From: Larix kaempferi
Taxonomy: Eukaryota; Streptophyta; Pinopsida; Pinales; Pinaceae
Direction: 5' to 3'
NCBI GenBank assembly: GCA_027924585.1
Contig: BSBM01001067.1
Location: 6,036,501-6,100,500 of the forward strand
Length of the DNA stretch: 64,000 bases
Shown here piece by piece: positions 1 to 10,749 of this stretch. The notes under the pieces are model-generated. The model saw only the letters and a list, made by a program, of their open reading frames with translations. It did no database searches and had not been told where the DNA came from. The position numbers were made by a program, and so were the translations under genes. Numbering within the stretch: the first letter of the stretch is position 1; each line of letters begins with the position of its first letter.

Positions 1-2
1 CT

Positions 3-806
3 GATTATCTCACTAGATGGGTAGAGGCTAAACCAGTGAAGGACTGTGGCGCAGCCACTGCCGCGCAGTTCATCTTTGAGAACATCCTTACCAGATTTGG
101 TTGCCCAAAGATTTTAATGAGTGATCAAGGGACTCACTTTTTTAATAGAACTATTGAAGCCCTTACTGAAGAGTTCCACATTTATCATCAGAGGAGTACA
201 CCGTACCATCCTCAAGCCAATGGAACAGTTGAATCTTTCAACAAGGTACTGGAGAATGCACTGACAAAGGTATGCAATGTAAACAGGGATGATTGGGATC
301 TGCGCATTCCAGCTATGTTATGGGCATATAGGACCACTTGCAAGAAGTTAATAGGCCATACACCTTTCAGATTGGCCTATGGACAGGAAGTTGTGATCCC
401 TATGGAGTATATTGTACCCAACTTAAGGATAGCTGCATTCACAAGCATGGAAGATCAAGAGACAATAGAAGAAAGGCTTCTACACTTGGTTGGATCGGAG
501 GAAGATCGCTTCATCACAAGCTTTCACCAGCAAGTGAAAAAAGACAGAGAAAAAGCATGCCATGATCGCCATATCAAGAACAAGTCCTTTCAAGTAGGTG
601 ACCTTGTCCTCCTGTATGATAGCAAGTTTATCAAGTTTCTTGGAAAATTTAGAATTCATTGGCTTGGACCATATACTATTATGCATGTTACTAAAGGTGG
701 CGTAGCTCAGTTAGCCACGTTAGTTGGAGATAACTTACTAGGTTTGGTGAATGGAAGTAGACTAAAACCTTATCGAGATAGTCCTACTTCGCAGAACCCT
801 CAGTGA
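3..806 (+). CDS. Ty3/gypsy integrase, C-terminal part (partial)
   Basis: Integrase inserts retrotransposon cDNA into the host chromosome. The frame is open from base 3 to the stop at 804-806, so the start is outside the window; the first ATG at 36 is internal. Visible motifs are the second catalytic aspartate in MSDQGTHF, the YHPQANG signature and the catalytic glutamate in GTVESFNK, followed by the WAYRTT block and the GPY motif (LGPYTIM) of the C-terminal domain. The first catalytic aspartate would lie upstream. There are no internal stops over 267 codons, in sharp contrast to the frame that follows. It ends about 0.8 kb before the extra frame. Confidence 0.85.
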   Translation, partial: DYLTRWVEAKPVKDCGAATAAQFIFENILTRFGCPKILMSDQGTHFFNRTIEALTEEFHIYHQRSTPYHPQANGTVESFNKVLENALTKVCNVNRDDWDLRIPAMLWAYRTTCKKLIGHTPFRLAYGQEVVIPMEYIVPNLRIAAFTSMEDQETIEERLLHLVGSEEDRFITSFHQQVKKDREKACHDRHIKNKSFQVGDLVLLYDSKFIKFLGKFRIHWLGPYTIMHVTKGGVAQLATLVGDNLLGLVNGSRLKPYRDSPTSQNPQ

Positions 807-1610
807 TCGAAAGAGAAGGAAATTTCTAAGTGTCAAGTACATTGGAAATTGGGCACTAGAAATGCAAAAGAGTCTATACACAATTTTGGTCTGAAGCGCA
901 CAGTTGATGGAAAGGATGCATGTACCGCGCAGCACTAGTCGAGATGTGAAGCTGCGTGGATAAAAAAAAAATGAATGAAAATGAAGGGGAAAACAACACT
1001 GCACAGTTGCGAAGCTCAAAATGTAGCTGCGTAGACCAAATGGAACAGAACAACTGCGACGAACGAGAAGCTATGATGCGAGGAATAAGGCGGAACCGCA
1101 ACTGCGAAGTTAAAGAAGAAGCACACATGCGCAAGAATCCTCTGCCAGAACTGTCAGTGCATCGTGACGGAAAAAGGTAACCGTGACAACTGTCGGTCGG
1201 TTAGTGGGCCGTTATCCAAAATGACGGCACCGACAAGATCCTACATTAATACGAAATCTGGCCAGTAGAGCACAATTAAGAATGAAATGACCAAGATCAT
1301 ACCATGATCCGGCCAACTGACGTAGTACTTGAGGGCTGATTTAACTGTCACATAGTCTGGCAACACCGACAGCTTTCAACATTTAACGAAATAGCACTTG
1401 ATCAGGGTTAATGATTGGTGGAAGTGACCGAGATCTCAGGGGAGATCTGGCCGAAGGATACGGCATTGAATGAACCAGTAACAGTTAATTAACACGTTCA
1501 AGGCTAGTAGCACCTATAAATACTCATCATCCAGGAACTTACGAGATTTTATCGTGTTTCCAAAGAGTCCAGAGCATTAGCAGCTACAGAGCCGAGCAGT
1601 CTGTAAGTGC
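807..1610 (+). other. Spacer between pol and the extra frame
   Basis: No gene seen in this ~0.8 kb. It is richer in GC than the host DNA and carries many copies of short words such as gcgcag, tgcgaag and ctgcgt (for example near 895-1180). The same vocabulary reappears in the putative LTR of this element. The last 60 bases before the ATG at 1611 are rich in CAG and could hold a splice acceptor, as expected if the downstream frame is expressed from a spliced RNA; this is inference. Confidence 0.4.
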
Positions 1611-4514
1611 ATGAGTGAACCACTAACCATTGACGAAGTATTAACAATATTCAGGCAGTCGGGGTTTAAGGGAGTCATGTCGGCACCTGCCGAGAAACCT
1701 ACAGTAGAGAAAGGTGCCTCATCCAGGAGCTCTACAAGGCATGCAGAGATGAAGAAAGATAAGCACCAGGCTATAGAGCAGGAAGAGCCGAAGGCAGTAA
1801 AGCCACAGACACCAATCGTGGCTCAAGAACGACCCATCCATATCGTCCCTGAATACATTCCACCTCAGTGAGATGATGCACCTATTGTCATCCTTGAGAA
1901 AAATGTTGTTTATGAGATTCTGACACCGCCCATATCTAGTCAGGTGAGGGTTGTAGGAGACCTCTTAGGGAAAGTGGAACACTGCAAGTTTGAAGACCAT
2001 GACTTGTTGGAAGGAGGACAGTCAAAGCCGAAGAAGTTCATTTAGTTTCAACCTGACCAATATATGCGTCACCAGGTTGATGAGCAAACCGGCGTCGAAA
2101 CTTTGTTTGTACAGGATTGGCTCAAATGGCTTGAACCATCTGGGTTGCTTAACCTACTGCGCATCCCGCATTTCAACAGGAGCTCAGAACTTAATGCAAT
2201 AGTGCGCACATTGCTTTCCTATGTACACTCAGGATATCTATGGTTGGACAAGAGAATCGATATAAATATCGATATGATATACTACATCACGATGCTTAAT
2301 AAAAGAGGCGAAGACCCTGCAAAAGTGTTTGTAGGAAAGAGACAGGAAAAAGACCTTGCCAACAAAATCACCGAATAATTTGGCGTAATCTGGGGAAAAC
2401 GTGGCTTCCCTACAGCCAATATCAATTATGAAGCTACGCGCTTCACAGTTCAACTGCTCGCAAGGAAGATACTGCGCAAATGCCAACCACCAGAGGTGTT
2501 GGCCGCAGCAATCTGGCTCACCTCCAAAACGATGAAAGGAACCCCTTACAACTGGGCGCAATACATGTTGAACAAGTTTTTGGCAGATGTCAAAGAAACT
2601 CAGGACAAGGGAACTTCATTCCACTACAGTTGGTTATTAATATTGATTTCCTTCGTCGGTTGGAAAGAGTCGTCTGGCTACCAGGGCATTCCCGTTCTCT
2701 CAGGGTAATGTCGGGGAACACACTTCTCTAACTTATGGGAAAACGCGAAGTCCTCGAGGCAACAACAAATCAATGAAGTATTTTACACATATTACGAGCA
2801 ACTATGTGATGTGATTCATCGAACACCATGAGTCTCACAACCGCTGACTGATGCATACAAAGGGAAACTGAGATTCATGGCCGATATACATAGAACATAC
2901 ATTCAGCCCAGGGTTGATACGGATACAGAGCTATGGTATCTAGGATTCTATCAGCTGGATGCTGAGAAAATCGAGCAGATGATGGAGGAATAGCCAGCAT
3001 AATGGAAAATGGACCAACCATGTGAGGTTAAGTCCAATTTTGAAGAAGATTAAGATAAATATGAGGATAAGGAAGAAGTCACACCAACACCTATTGATGA
3101 GGAACAAGGACCTAGGCAGGACAAGCCGGAAGGCCAGGCGGGAGAGAAGAGAAAAGAAACTGCGATCCCTTCATCAGGAATGAACAAACATAAGAAGCAA
3201 AAGGCTAATAAGCCTAAATTGGTGCTGATACTGCACGTCGATGATTGTGAAACCATTGCAATGAAGGGCCAGGAAATATGGGAGGAAACGTGTGCAAAGA
3301 AAGAGGCAAAACAAGAGCAGATGCAGCTAAGCCTCCTTCAAGCGGTCGAATTAGTGAAAACAATGGTCGCAAACCTTCGAGAAGCCCAGCCGGATTTAGT
3401 CCGCAGATCAGATTCAGAGGGGAAATCAGGAGGGCCAAGCACGTAGAAGAGGCAACCCCATGCAGTGAGCGTGCACCCTAGGGTGGCACATATTGAACCT
3501 GCGCACCTTATTTTTTCAAATGATAAGGTGTCTGAAACAGCAAAGAACTTGGAGCATTTTGACCTCAACATTGGGTCATTGCCAATTGAAGACTTGAACA
3601 ATTTGCACATGCAAATTGTAGAGGATATTCATGAAAGAGGCATCGCCTCATATGATCGGAGTATCCAGCTGCGAGAAAGTCTCGATGAGGTGAAACAGGA
3701 ATCAGCACGGAACACCAAGGAATTATTTGAGGCTCAAGAAAGAAACCACACACTCAAAGAAATAGTATCAGCGGTATGCGCAAAGATTGACAAGTGCGAA
3801 GAAGAAGCAAATGTCGAAGACACAATAATCAAGATTGGGGCCAAAGTGGAGTCCCTTACTACAGAAATGATGGAAATGGAGATTTCCTATAAAGGGAAAA
3901 CTACAGACTTGGAGGCTCGGTGACCCAGTACCCCACCGGATAAGCGCGCGACTCCAACAGAAGAGGTAAGGGCCACTTTATACAGCATTTCGGTCGAGGT
4001 GGTGAAGTGTCAGAATTTACTTGAGGAAGCAAATACAGTGTTGGCTAGACTGAATGAGGATCCAGACCTTATGCAGTTGAAAGGGGATCTACAACAAAGG
4101 CAGTAGGCAATTGATGTCACAAACACAAAAATGAAGACTTTGTCGGTAAGGCAAAAGATGCAAAAATTCAATGAAGTAAAGGAGATGCAAAAAGAGTTGA
4201 CGGTGTTAAGGGAAAGAGAGGCTGTCGTTTCAGCAAAGTTGCATCCCATAGAGGACGAAGGGATGGCACTGATGCAGCAGATTGATGAGAAGCTCGTTGA
4301 ACTTCAATCTACAGAGGGCACACTGAAAGAACAAGCCCAAGAGAAGGTCTCGCAGGCGATGCTGGAGATGGTCAAGGAATTTGAGAACAAGGCAAAGTTA
4401 ACGGTTACAGAGCTCACCGTTACTTTGCGCAGCTTCACGAACAAGCTAAGTCTCGTTGAAGAAGCGCAGCCAAAGTCGATCAGCGAAAGTGGCTCGGGGA
4501 CAAGCCACAAGTAA
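1611..4514 (+). pseudogene. Extra retroelement frame after pol, coiled-coil protein, 11 stops
   Basis: A single reading frame runs from the ATG at 1611 to the stop at 4512-4514, 968 codons, with in-frame stops near 1869, 2043, 2376, 2706, 2829, 2991, 3000, 3048, 3444, 3921 and 4104 but no frameshift. The N-terminal ~90 residues are polar and low complexity; residues ~150-370 look globular and helical (for example LFVQDWLKWLEPSGLL); residues ~480-560 are charged; the C-terminal half (from ~3500) is heptad-rich, Glu/Lys-rich coiled coil. No membrane segment or signal peptide is seen, so an env role is not supported. I do not recognise the family. Its position matches the additional frames of some plant Ty3/gypsy elements, which may encode structural or packaging-related proteins. 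Confidence 0.6.
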
Positions 4515-4515
4515 G

Positions 4516-6037
4516 TGTTAGGGGCCTGTTGGGTATGGCCCAAGTTGGCACAATTTTATGAAGAACAATTTTGGCAACAACGCAGCTTGGGCTATGAAGT
4601 AAGATGGCACAGTTTTGTGGAGTGCGCAGTTCAGATTGTAGAGTCAGTTTTGCGCAGTACCAGTGCAGCAACTATTTTGGGTAAAGAGTATAAGGGAAGG
4701 TCGAACAGTGAAAGCGACCGTTTTTTGTAAAGCGCCTCTAGGATTCCCGGTAGTGGGTAAGGAGCGGCGTAACGGCAGATGAAAGCGACCTATCAAGAGA
4801 GTGGTGGATAAACTGTTAGAAGCTAAGCCAATAAGTCGACGATGATAGGCAGGATAAAGGGGCGGAAAGCGACAGGCCATGATGTGGTTGTAACCGTTTT
4901 GGTGATGACTGCGACTGTCAAAAGAACGTGTGAGCCATGAGTGGCCCAACAAGGCAGCATGAAGCAAGTGGAGCAAGTTGTTGACGGCAACAGGTAGGGT
5001 GGCAGGTAATCGCACCAGTTTTGGGTAACCTTAGGGTTTTGGCCCACTTGATTGTAAAGACGTGACCTACGGGCACGATCTATAAAATGGCACAATTTTG
5101 TAAGGGAAAGAGTTGAATAAACTTCATTTTAAAATCTCCTATGTGTTAAGAAGTGATTGCTATTGTAAAAGGCTCTGCAAGCTGCGTGCATAGAGACCTA
5201 CTGAGAGAGAAGAGAGTCTGCAGCTGAGTGCACAGACTGGAACTGTTATACCCTTCCCAAAGATAATATAACAACAGTTCCTGTGGATGTAGCTCCCATC
5301 CTAGGGGTGAACCACATTAAATTCTATGTTATGTGATTGATTATGTGCTTGAAGCTGTGTATTTGCTTATGTTGAATGGTTAAGATTTGCTTTATGAGCT
5401 CATGTGTTCTTGCTTTTATATGTATTCACCATAAGGATAATGATGGAAATAATATGTTAAGTATCAACATGTGTGAATGAATGATTAATTACATAAGTAT
5501 TTCCAAGTTAGTCGAATGCATAAGTCAATTGGATAAATGCTTAGCCCACGAAGTCGGTATAGTGCAATCCTTGAGCGCAGCACCGGAAGTGCGCAGTTAC
5601 TTGGTTGTTTGTTATAGTGTATAAGTTTGCAAGGATTGCAGGCTATTATGCTGTTGTATGCGTCTTTTTACACTAAGTAAGGCCTATTGGAGTTGCATAA
5701 GTGTTAGAAGGAAGCGCAGTCGTCAGTTGCGCTATCCTATCATTGATGAATCCTCCCGCATCGCACAGTCCTTGGATGCGTGAAAGTCTAAGTGTTAATC
5801 GCGAAGAGGGTGAGCTTCGTGCAATCCCCGATTTGCAGCGCAAGTCCTGTAGTGCGCTGCCCGCTAATAACACTCATCACCTGGTTGTGGAAACTTGATT
5901 CCACACCCCCCATTACTTCATCTCGGGCGAGACATCAGTCTGTTCGTAGGCTGTTACCGAAAGGGCCGGTGAAAAGGGGTTTTGTTAGTTCCTCAAACTG
6001 CGCAGAACCTGGGTCTTTCTAGAAAACCTCAAGAACA
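4516..6037 (+). repeat. Probable 3' LTR of the first element
   Basis: The sequence begins TGTTAGGGG two bases after the stop codon of the upstream frame and can end at ...CAAGAACA, giving the TGTT/AACA termini expected of an LTR of about 1.5 kb. A TATA box (TATAAAATGG at 5081) lies in a suitable internal position. The GCGCAG words seen in the upstream spacer continue through this stretch and stop near 6010, which supports the 3' limit. No second LTR is in the window and no clean polypurine tract precedes the start, so the ends are tentative. Confidence 0.45.
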
Positions 6038-6144
6038 GTTAAGCATCCAACATATATTTACATAAAATATTTTTTTTATCATAATATTCACCAAAATTTA
6101 CAATTTTCAGTAGTAAGTTGTATGTTTCATATTTAATATTCACT

Positions 6145-6181
<37 letters not shown>
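6145..6181. repeat. (TA)n(TG)n microsatellite
   Basis: A run of TA repeats passes into about 13 TG repeats. It lies in AT-rich sequence just beyond the probable LTR. Confidence 0.95.
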
Positions 6182-6234
6182 TTCAATAAAAAATAAACAC
6201 CTGGAACACTACACTTAAGTATACCATTAGAATC

Positions 6235-7190
6235 CTTAAAAAATATCCTAATCAACCAAGTCTGCATATTCAAAATTGCAAGGAATTCCTCTTATAATGT
6301 TCCTAAATGGTGGTTTGGAAAACTTTGGAAGTGGCACTTAAGAATGAAACTTAAATGTTTCATATGGTTATCTTTTGAAAACTATCTATTGACCTGGGAC
6401 AATTTACAAAATAGGGGTTGGGTGGGACCATACCTTTGTTCTCTATGCATGACTGAATGATTAATCTATATTCCATATATTTGTGAAATGTTCTTACAGT
6501 ATGCAGCTTTGGAAGTCTATCTGTGATTTTCCTTAAATATCTCAGAGGCTTGGGGGCACAATTCAATTGAAGCCAATTTCCTAAGGTGGTATAAAAATAA
6601 TCTTTAACAGAAGCTTCCTCCTACCTTCATCTGTTGGGATAAAGAAGACCAAGAATTATGCAATTTTTGAAGATAAACCTGTGAACATATATGCAAATTG
6701 TTTGAGAATTATAAGCATGTATAAAGATTATGCTTCAATAGATGTCAAAATGAAGAAAATGAAATAGGTAACTGCCCTTCTTGTTTCAGTTGTTGCTATG
6801 GGATTTTTTTCTGGTGCGGAATAAAACGACATATGTGGAACTGTTATATTATTGAAAATTAATGATGAGCCCATTTTAAGATGAAGATGAACTGTGGGGT
6901 TCTAACACCTAAGCTTAGCTAATGACACTATAGTGTCTTGCTAGCTTTGCTTCCTCTCTCGATATATATACTGTGAAAATTTATGGAGAAATATTGAGCA
7001 CATCTTTAGGGCGCAGAACTTTGTTGTAGATTCTCTTTCAAAGGAGGCACTTGATAAGAATGAAGGAATACGTCATTTGGAGGAATGTGTGGAAGGATCT
7101 CTGGTTCAAGAGATTATGTTTTATATTTATCTGGATGCTGGATACTCTGTTGATAAATCTGTCACTGTCTATTATCCTTTATGAATAGGT
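6235..7190 (+). pseudogene. L1-type LINE ORF2 remnant (zinc knuckle and RNase H end)
   Basis: Plus-strand translation with several frame changes gives the C-terminal part of a plant L1 reverse transcriptase protein: the block around 6310-6460 (FIWLSFENYLLTWDNLQNRGW then ...CSLC...) matches the zinc-binding region after RT, and 6990-7160 (EHIFRAQNFVVDSLSKEA) matches the end of the RNase H domain. The RT core and ORF1 are absent. Wording is close to the larger LINE at 13.2-17.3 kb, so both belong to the same broad family. It is inactive: stops and frame changes occur throughout. Confidence 0.65.
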
Positions 7191-7398
7191 GGGATTGCAT
7201 TGCGGTTATATTTTTTTAATTAACCTGACATTGTGTAGTGATATGGTAGACACTTCTTGTGAGAAACTTGAGTTTTTTTTGTATGAACTGGTTTTTCAAC
7301 ATATTAATATGTAATTTTTTATTATGAACTGGTTTTTAATAACTTTTTGATTCCCTAAATAACAAAAATACATTTGGTTTTTGTACTTGAAATAAAAA

Positions 7399-7545
7399 TC
7401 AAATATTGCGCACAAACCATTAGAGAATGTGATTATATTATGAGCTACGGGACACTATGGTTTAATAAATTCAAGTATTGCACACAAACCGTTAGAAAAT
7501 GTGATTATGACGTTCAATGATGAGCTGTGAGACACTAATGTTTGT
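7399..7545. repeat. Diverged tandem duplication (~72 bp units)
   Basis: Two adjacent copies start at about 7399 and 7471 and share the words ATTGCGCACAAACC / ATTGCACACAAACC, GAATGTGATTAT / AAATGTGATTAT and ATGAGCT..GGACACTA. The second copy has an insertion of about 9 bases. No coding function seen. Confidence 0.75.
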
Positions 7546-7574
7546 CCGTCCGGGTTAGTGTTAGCATATATATA

Positions 7575-7690
7575 CAACTCATCCTTCCTTCCATATTTGG
7601 AATACATCTAAACATCCTTCCAGGTTTGGAATACATGGTTGGCATTCTGTCTTACATACCAAACATCCTTTAATATTTGGATTACATTAT
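7575..7690. repeat. Short imperfect direct repeats (ATCCTTCC...TTTGGAATACAT)
   Basis: Three imperfect copies of a ~35-50 base unit built on catcctt...tttggaatacat occur in a row. They lie beyond the 3' end of the polygalacturonase gene. No gene is seen between 7190 and 7950. Confidence 0.6.
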
Positions 7691-7954
7691 TGGCAGTACC
7701 CAAGAAAAACATGTGCTAGGGTCCAGAGCCATATCACTGAGCTGTCACGTAGCCTTGACAATCCTTATAGGCATCACATGCTATTTCCACTTTTTCAAAA
7801 GTTTTATTCCCTACAGGATTTACTGTATCACAATCACGGTCATGAAAATTATTATTATTATTATTATGTAAATACAGAAATGTATTTCAAAATTTCTGCA
7901 CATTACAAAGATAATTTCCGGGACAAGGAACATCAGCACAGTGAAAAAATTATC

Positions 7955-8239
7955 ATGGATCAATTGTGACGTTGGAAGGAGTTGTAGCAGAATGAAGATC
8001 CTGAGCCCTGAAGTTCCTGACAGGGGGGCAGGAGTCACGCCGATGGAAGCCCCTTCAACAGCCGAGCACTGCCATGAATCACCAGTGGATTCTGGTGATT
8101 ATGGATCAATTGTGACGTTGGAAGGAGTTGTAGCAGAATGAAGATTCTGAGCCCTGAAGTTGCTGACAGGGGGCAGGAGTCACGCCGATGGAAACCCCTT
8201 CAACAGCCGAGCACTGCCATGAATCACCAGTGGATTCTG
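7955..8239. repeat. Tandem duplication of the end of the polygalacturonase last exon
   Basis: The 139 bases at 8101-8239, which include the last codons and stop of the minus-strand gene, are repeated at 7955-8094 with only a few differences, separated by 6 bases. The downstream copy has one extra G in a G-run (six versus five), which would shift the frame if it were read as coding. It therefore behaves as a duplicated, untranslated exon end in the 3' region of the gene. Confidence 0.9.
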
Positions 8240-9972
8240 TAGCCTTTCCTTGAAGATGAATGTTTGCCAAACAAATGTTCGAAAATGGAGAAGCTTTCAA
8301 TCCCATCATGGAACCCGCGTTTCGAATGTTCTTACCCACCACATTCATCACTGCGATGTCTCCGACGACCGGAAGAGCCAGAGGGTTATATCCAGCATCG
8401 GGATGATCGCCTGTGTTGCCTGAGAATTTGATTGCAGTGATCACATTTTCCAGGTATATGTCAGAAAATGTAATATTGCGGATGATCCCACCTCTGCCTA
8501 CGTTGGTCTTGACTCGGATTCCGACTGACGAGCTATATATGTTGACATTCTCTACCAGAATGTCTCGGATTCCGCCGGAAGTCTCGCTGCCGATGGCTAT
8601 TCCTGCGTAAGGCGTTGAGGCGGTTACCCTCCGGACGATTATGTTGGAGCTCGGACGGCCGTAAGCTATCCCATACTCGTCCCACCCGCTCTTGATGGCT
8701 ACCGCGTCGTCGCCGTTGCTCACATTGCAGTCTTCGATGCACACATTCGTGCTGGAATCTGCGATTCGGCAATTAAATTCGTTAAGCTGAAAACTGTAGA
8801 GACTGTCTCATTAATGGCCAAAGTAAGTTATTCTTCATAAATACCTGGGTCGACCCCGTCAGTGTTAGGCGAATCGGCCGGAGCTCTAATCGTCAATCCG
8901 CGGACAACGACATTGCTGCAACCAAAACAGGAAAAAGGATTAGCGTCCGCATAATATTTCACCGGTATAATTTAAGAAAACTAACCCTGACGATCTTTGA
9001 AACAATGAGCAGACCTGCAGTAGACGGGATGTATGTTCCAGAAAGGTGAATTCAACAGAACAATATTCGATATTATAACGTCTTTCGAGTTCATTATCTC
9101 CACTAAACCGCCTCTCGTGTATTTCAAGGTGCCATGTCTCCACATATTCCACCAAACTTCACCCTGGCCGTCAATGGTGCCATTTTCCCCTGAAAGAAGG
9201 AAAAACAAAAGGTTTTCGATCTTTAGCCGCTTGCCGATGAATTATTAAAGGAAATTTGAATCAAAACCCTTGAGGATCAATCTATCTTTATACTCCACCT
9301 GTAATGACGACATCTTCGAGACCGTTACCATGTATAAAGCTACTATATCTTCTCCCTGGGAGCTCCCTGCCTCTGCCGTAAGAGGGCAGAGGATCGATCA
9401 CGGGCCATTCATCCGTGTCCTGTGAGAAAATAAACCGAAATTTCCATTTTCCGACGGAAAAAGCTCACAAAGCAAAGCAGAATGCCGTCTGAACGGCACT
9501 TATTATGCTAAAACTGCAAAAAAAGGAATAAAGGCACAAAAGAAGTAGGCAGCAGTAGCACTGAAACTGTCAACATCCATACCTGTGATGCCTTTAACAC
9601 AGCATTTTTAGCCAAATACAGAGTCAAATGACTGGTAAGATTGAAGGTTCCTGTAAGCCAAACTCCACTTGGAATATAAAGCAAAGTGCCGCCTCTCCTG
9701 TTTAGATGTTGAATCTCAGAGATCGCCGTCCGAAAAGCGTTTGTGTTTAGAGTTTTCCCGTCGCCTACAGCTCCAAAATATCTGATCGACAGAACGTTTT
9801 GCCGATGTTTCATCTGAACTATTCCGGTACACGTTTTCACTTCAGATTGAACCCTAATGCCGCCGGAAAAACCCTTCCGGCCATAAGAAACTACGAAACC
9901 CCACTGAATCAGGGCCAGAAGGAAGATTACTCGCAGCATCTTTGGACTCCACATCCAGACGGGAATGACCAT
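8106..9972 (-). CDS. Polygalacturonase-type GH28 protein, five exons
   Basis: Exons on the minus strand are 9972-9583, 9419-9299, 9189-9015, 8915-8845 and 8758-8106; every intron has GT..AG ends, phases match, and the spliced frame is 1410 nt with no stop before TGA, giving 469 residues. GH28 enzymes hydrolyse or remodel pectin in the cell wall. A hydrophobic signal-like stretch lies at residues ~12-30. Visible GH28 motifs are NTD (246-248) in SPNTDGVDP, GDD (268-270) and RVK (334-336). The usual GHG motif is replaced by GIAIGSETSGG (305-315), as in one plant clade annotated only as probable polygalacturonases, so activity is uncertain. The start at 9972 gives the signal peptide; an in-frame ATG at residue 7 or 12 would also work. 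Full length and clean splicing suggest a functional gene. Confidence 0.9.
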
Positions 9973-10017
9973 CAGAATTCAAGCAGAAAAATCTAACAAC
10001 AAAAGTACAACCGCAGA

Positions 10018-10029
10018 TATTTAAAAATA
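10018..10029 (-). promoter_or_regulatory. Possible TATA box of the polygalacturonase gene
   Basis: The minus strand reads TATTTTTAAATA about 46-57 bases upstream of the chosen ATG. This is the best A/T core element close to the start, but it would leave only a short 5' UTR, so a more distal promoter is possible. Confidence 0.2.
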
Positions 10030-10149
10030 GTTAACAAGAAAACCTTAAGCAGAAAAGGCTTTGCAATAGATCCGAAAAAGAAGATTGCATATCATAGAAG
10101 CTTGAAGTCTGGTTGCCAACGGTAGCTTCTGCAAAGCAAATGTTTGTCA

Positions 10150-10208
10150 GGAGGCTCTTGTTGGTACCATGCTGCCATTGGTATGGAGCGGTGCAGGGTT
10201 CGAATCTG
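10150..10208 (+). other. Pol III-like A and B boxes, possible SINE or tRNA relic
   Basis: GGCTCTTGTTGGTA followed about 45 bases later by GGGTTCGAATC resembles the A and B boxes of a tRNA or tRNA-derived SINE. Acceptor-stem and anticodon-stem pairing is not evident, so a working tRNA is unlikely. It lies about 180 bases upstream of the polygalacturonase start. Confidence 0.3.
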
Positions 10209-10749
10209 AACAATTTAATTTGCCTTTATCCTGTCTTATCGAGCAGACCGTGCATGTGGCAGCCCATTGATGGAATTTTGTCCATAGCGTGCAACGGTGT
10301 AAAGTAATTATGTTGAATAAAAGGAGGATCCGAGAAATCGCCGTTGCTCGCCTTCTCACGGATGTGATGCTTAGCTTCTTAGATGACCAATAACGTGATC
10401 AATTTGAATAACTAAAATACTTCGTTTAGCGGTGGAAGTAATGATATCTTTTATAATAGTAAAAATGGCAATTTTAAATTTTTTAAGATATTTTTAAAAA
10501 TTTATATTGAATTTATTTTGGTTAGGTTTGTTTGTTCTAATAATGTATAAACCAAATTGTAATTTTTTTCCTAAGCAGAAAAAAAGAAGTTCCTTGATAT
10601 TTGATAGAATCAAAGAGAACTTTAGTTTATTATGTGAGAAAAAAAAAGTATCTTTTTAACGAATTTTATCCAGTGGTGTGGAACTCAATATACCCAAGAG
10701 AATACATCATAGAGAGAATACATAATAGAGAGACTGCAATGTCAAACCA

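Larger units (their letters stand above)
1..6037 (+). mobile_element. Ty3/gypsy LTR retrotransposon (Athila-like), 3' half
   Basis: The window opens inside the pol gene of a Ty3/gypsy element. In order come the integrase catalytic and C-terminal regions, a ~0.8 kb untranslated spacer, a long extra frame (1611-4514) and a probable 3' LTR (4516-6037). Wording of the integrase end ([22 protein letters not shown]) is typical of non-chromovirus plant elements such as the Athila group, which carry an extra gene between pol and the 3' LTR. The 5' half lies outside the window, so no target duplication can be checked. Lineage assignment is from memory of family motifs. Confidence 0.75.

Noticed and set aside
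1611-4514. Env-like gene after pol.
   Set aside because: No signal peptide, membrane segment or cleavage site is visible; the product is polar and coiled coil.
10150-10208. Functional tRNA gene.
   Set aside because: B-box is good but acceptor and anticodon stems do not pair convincingly.
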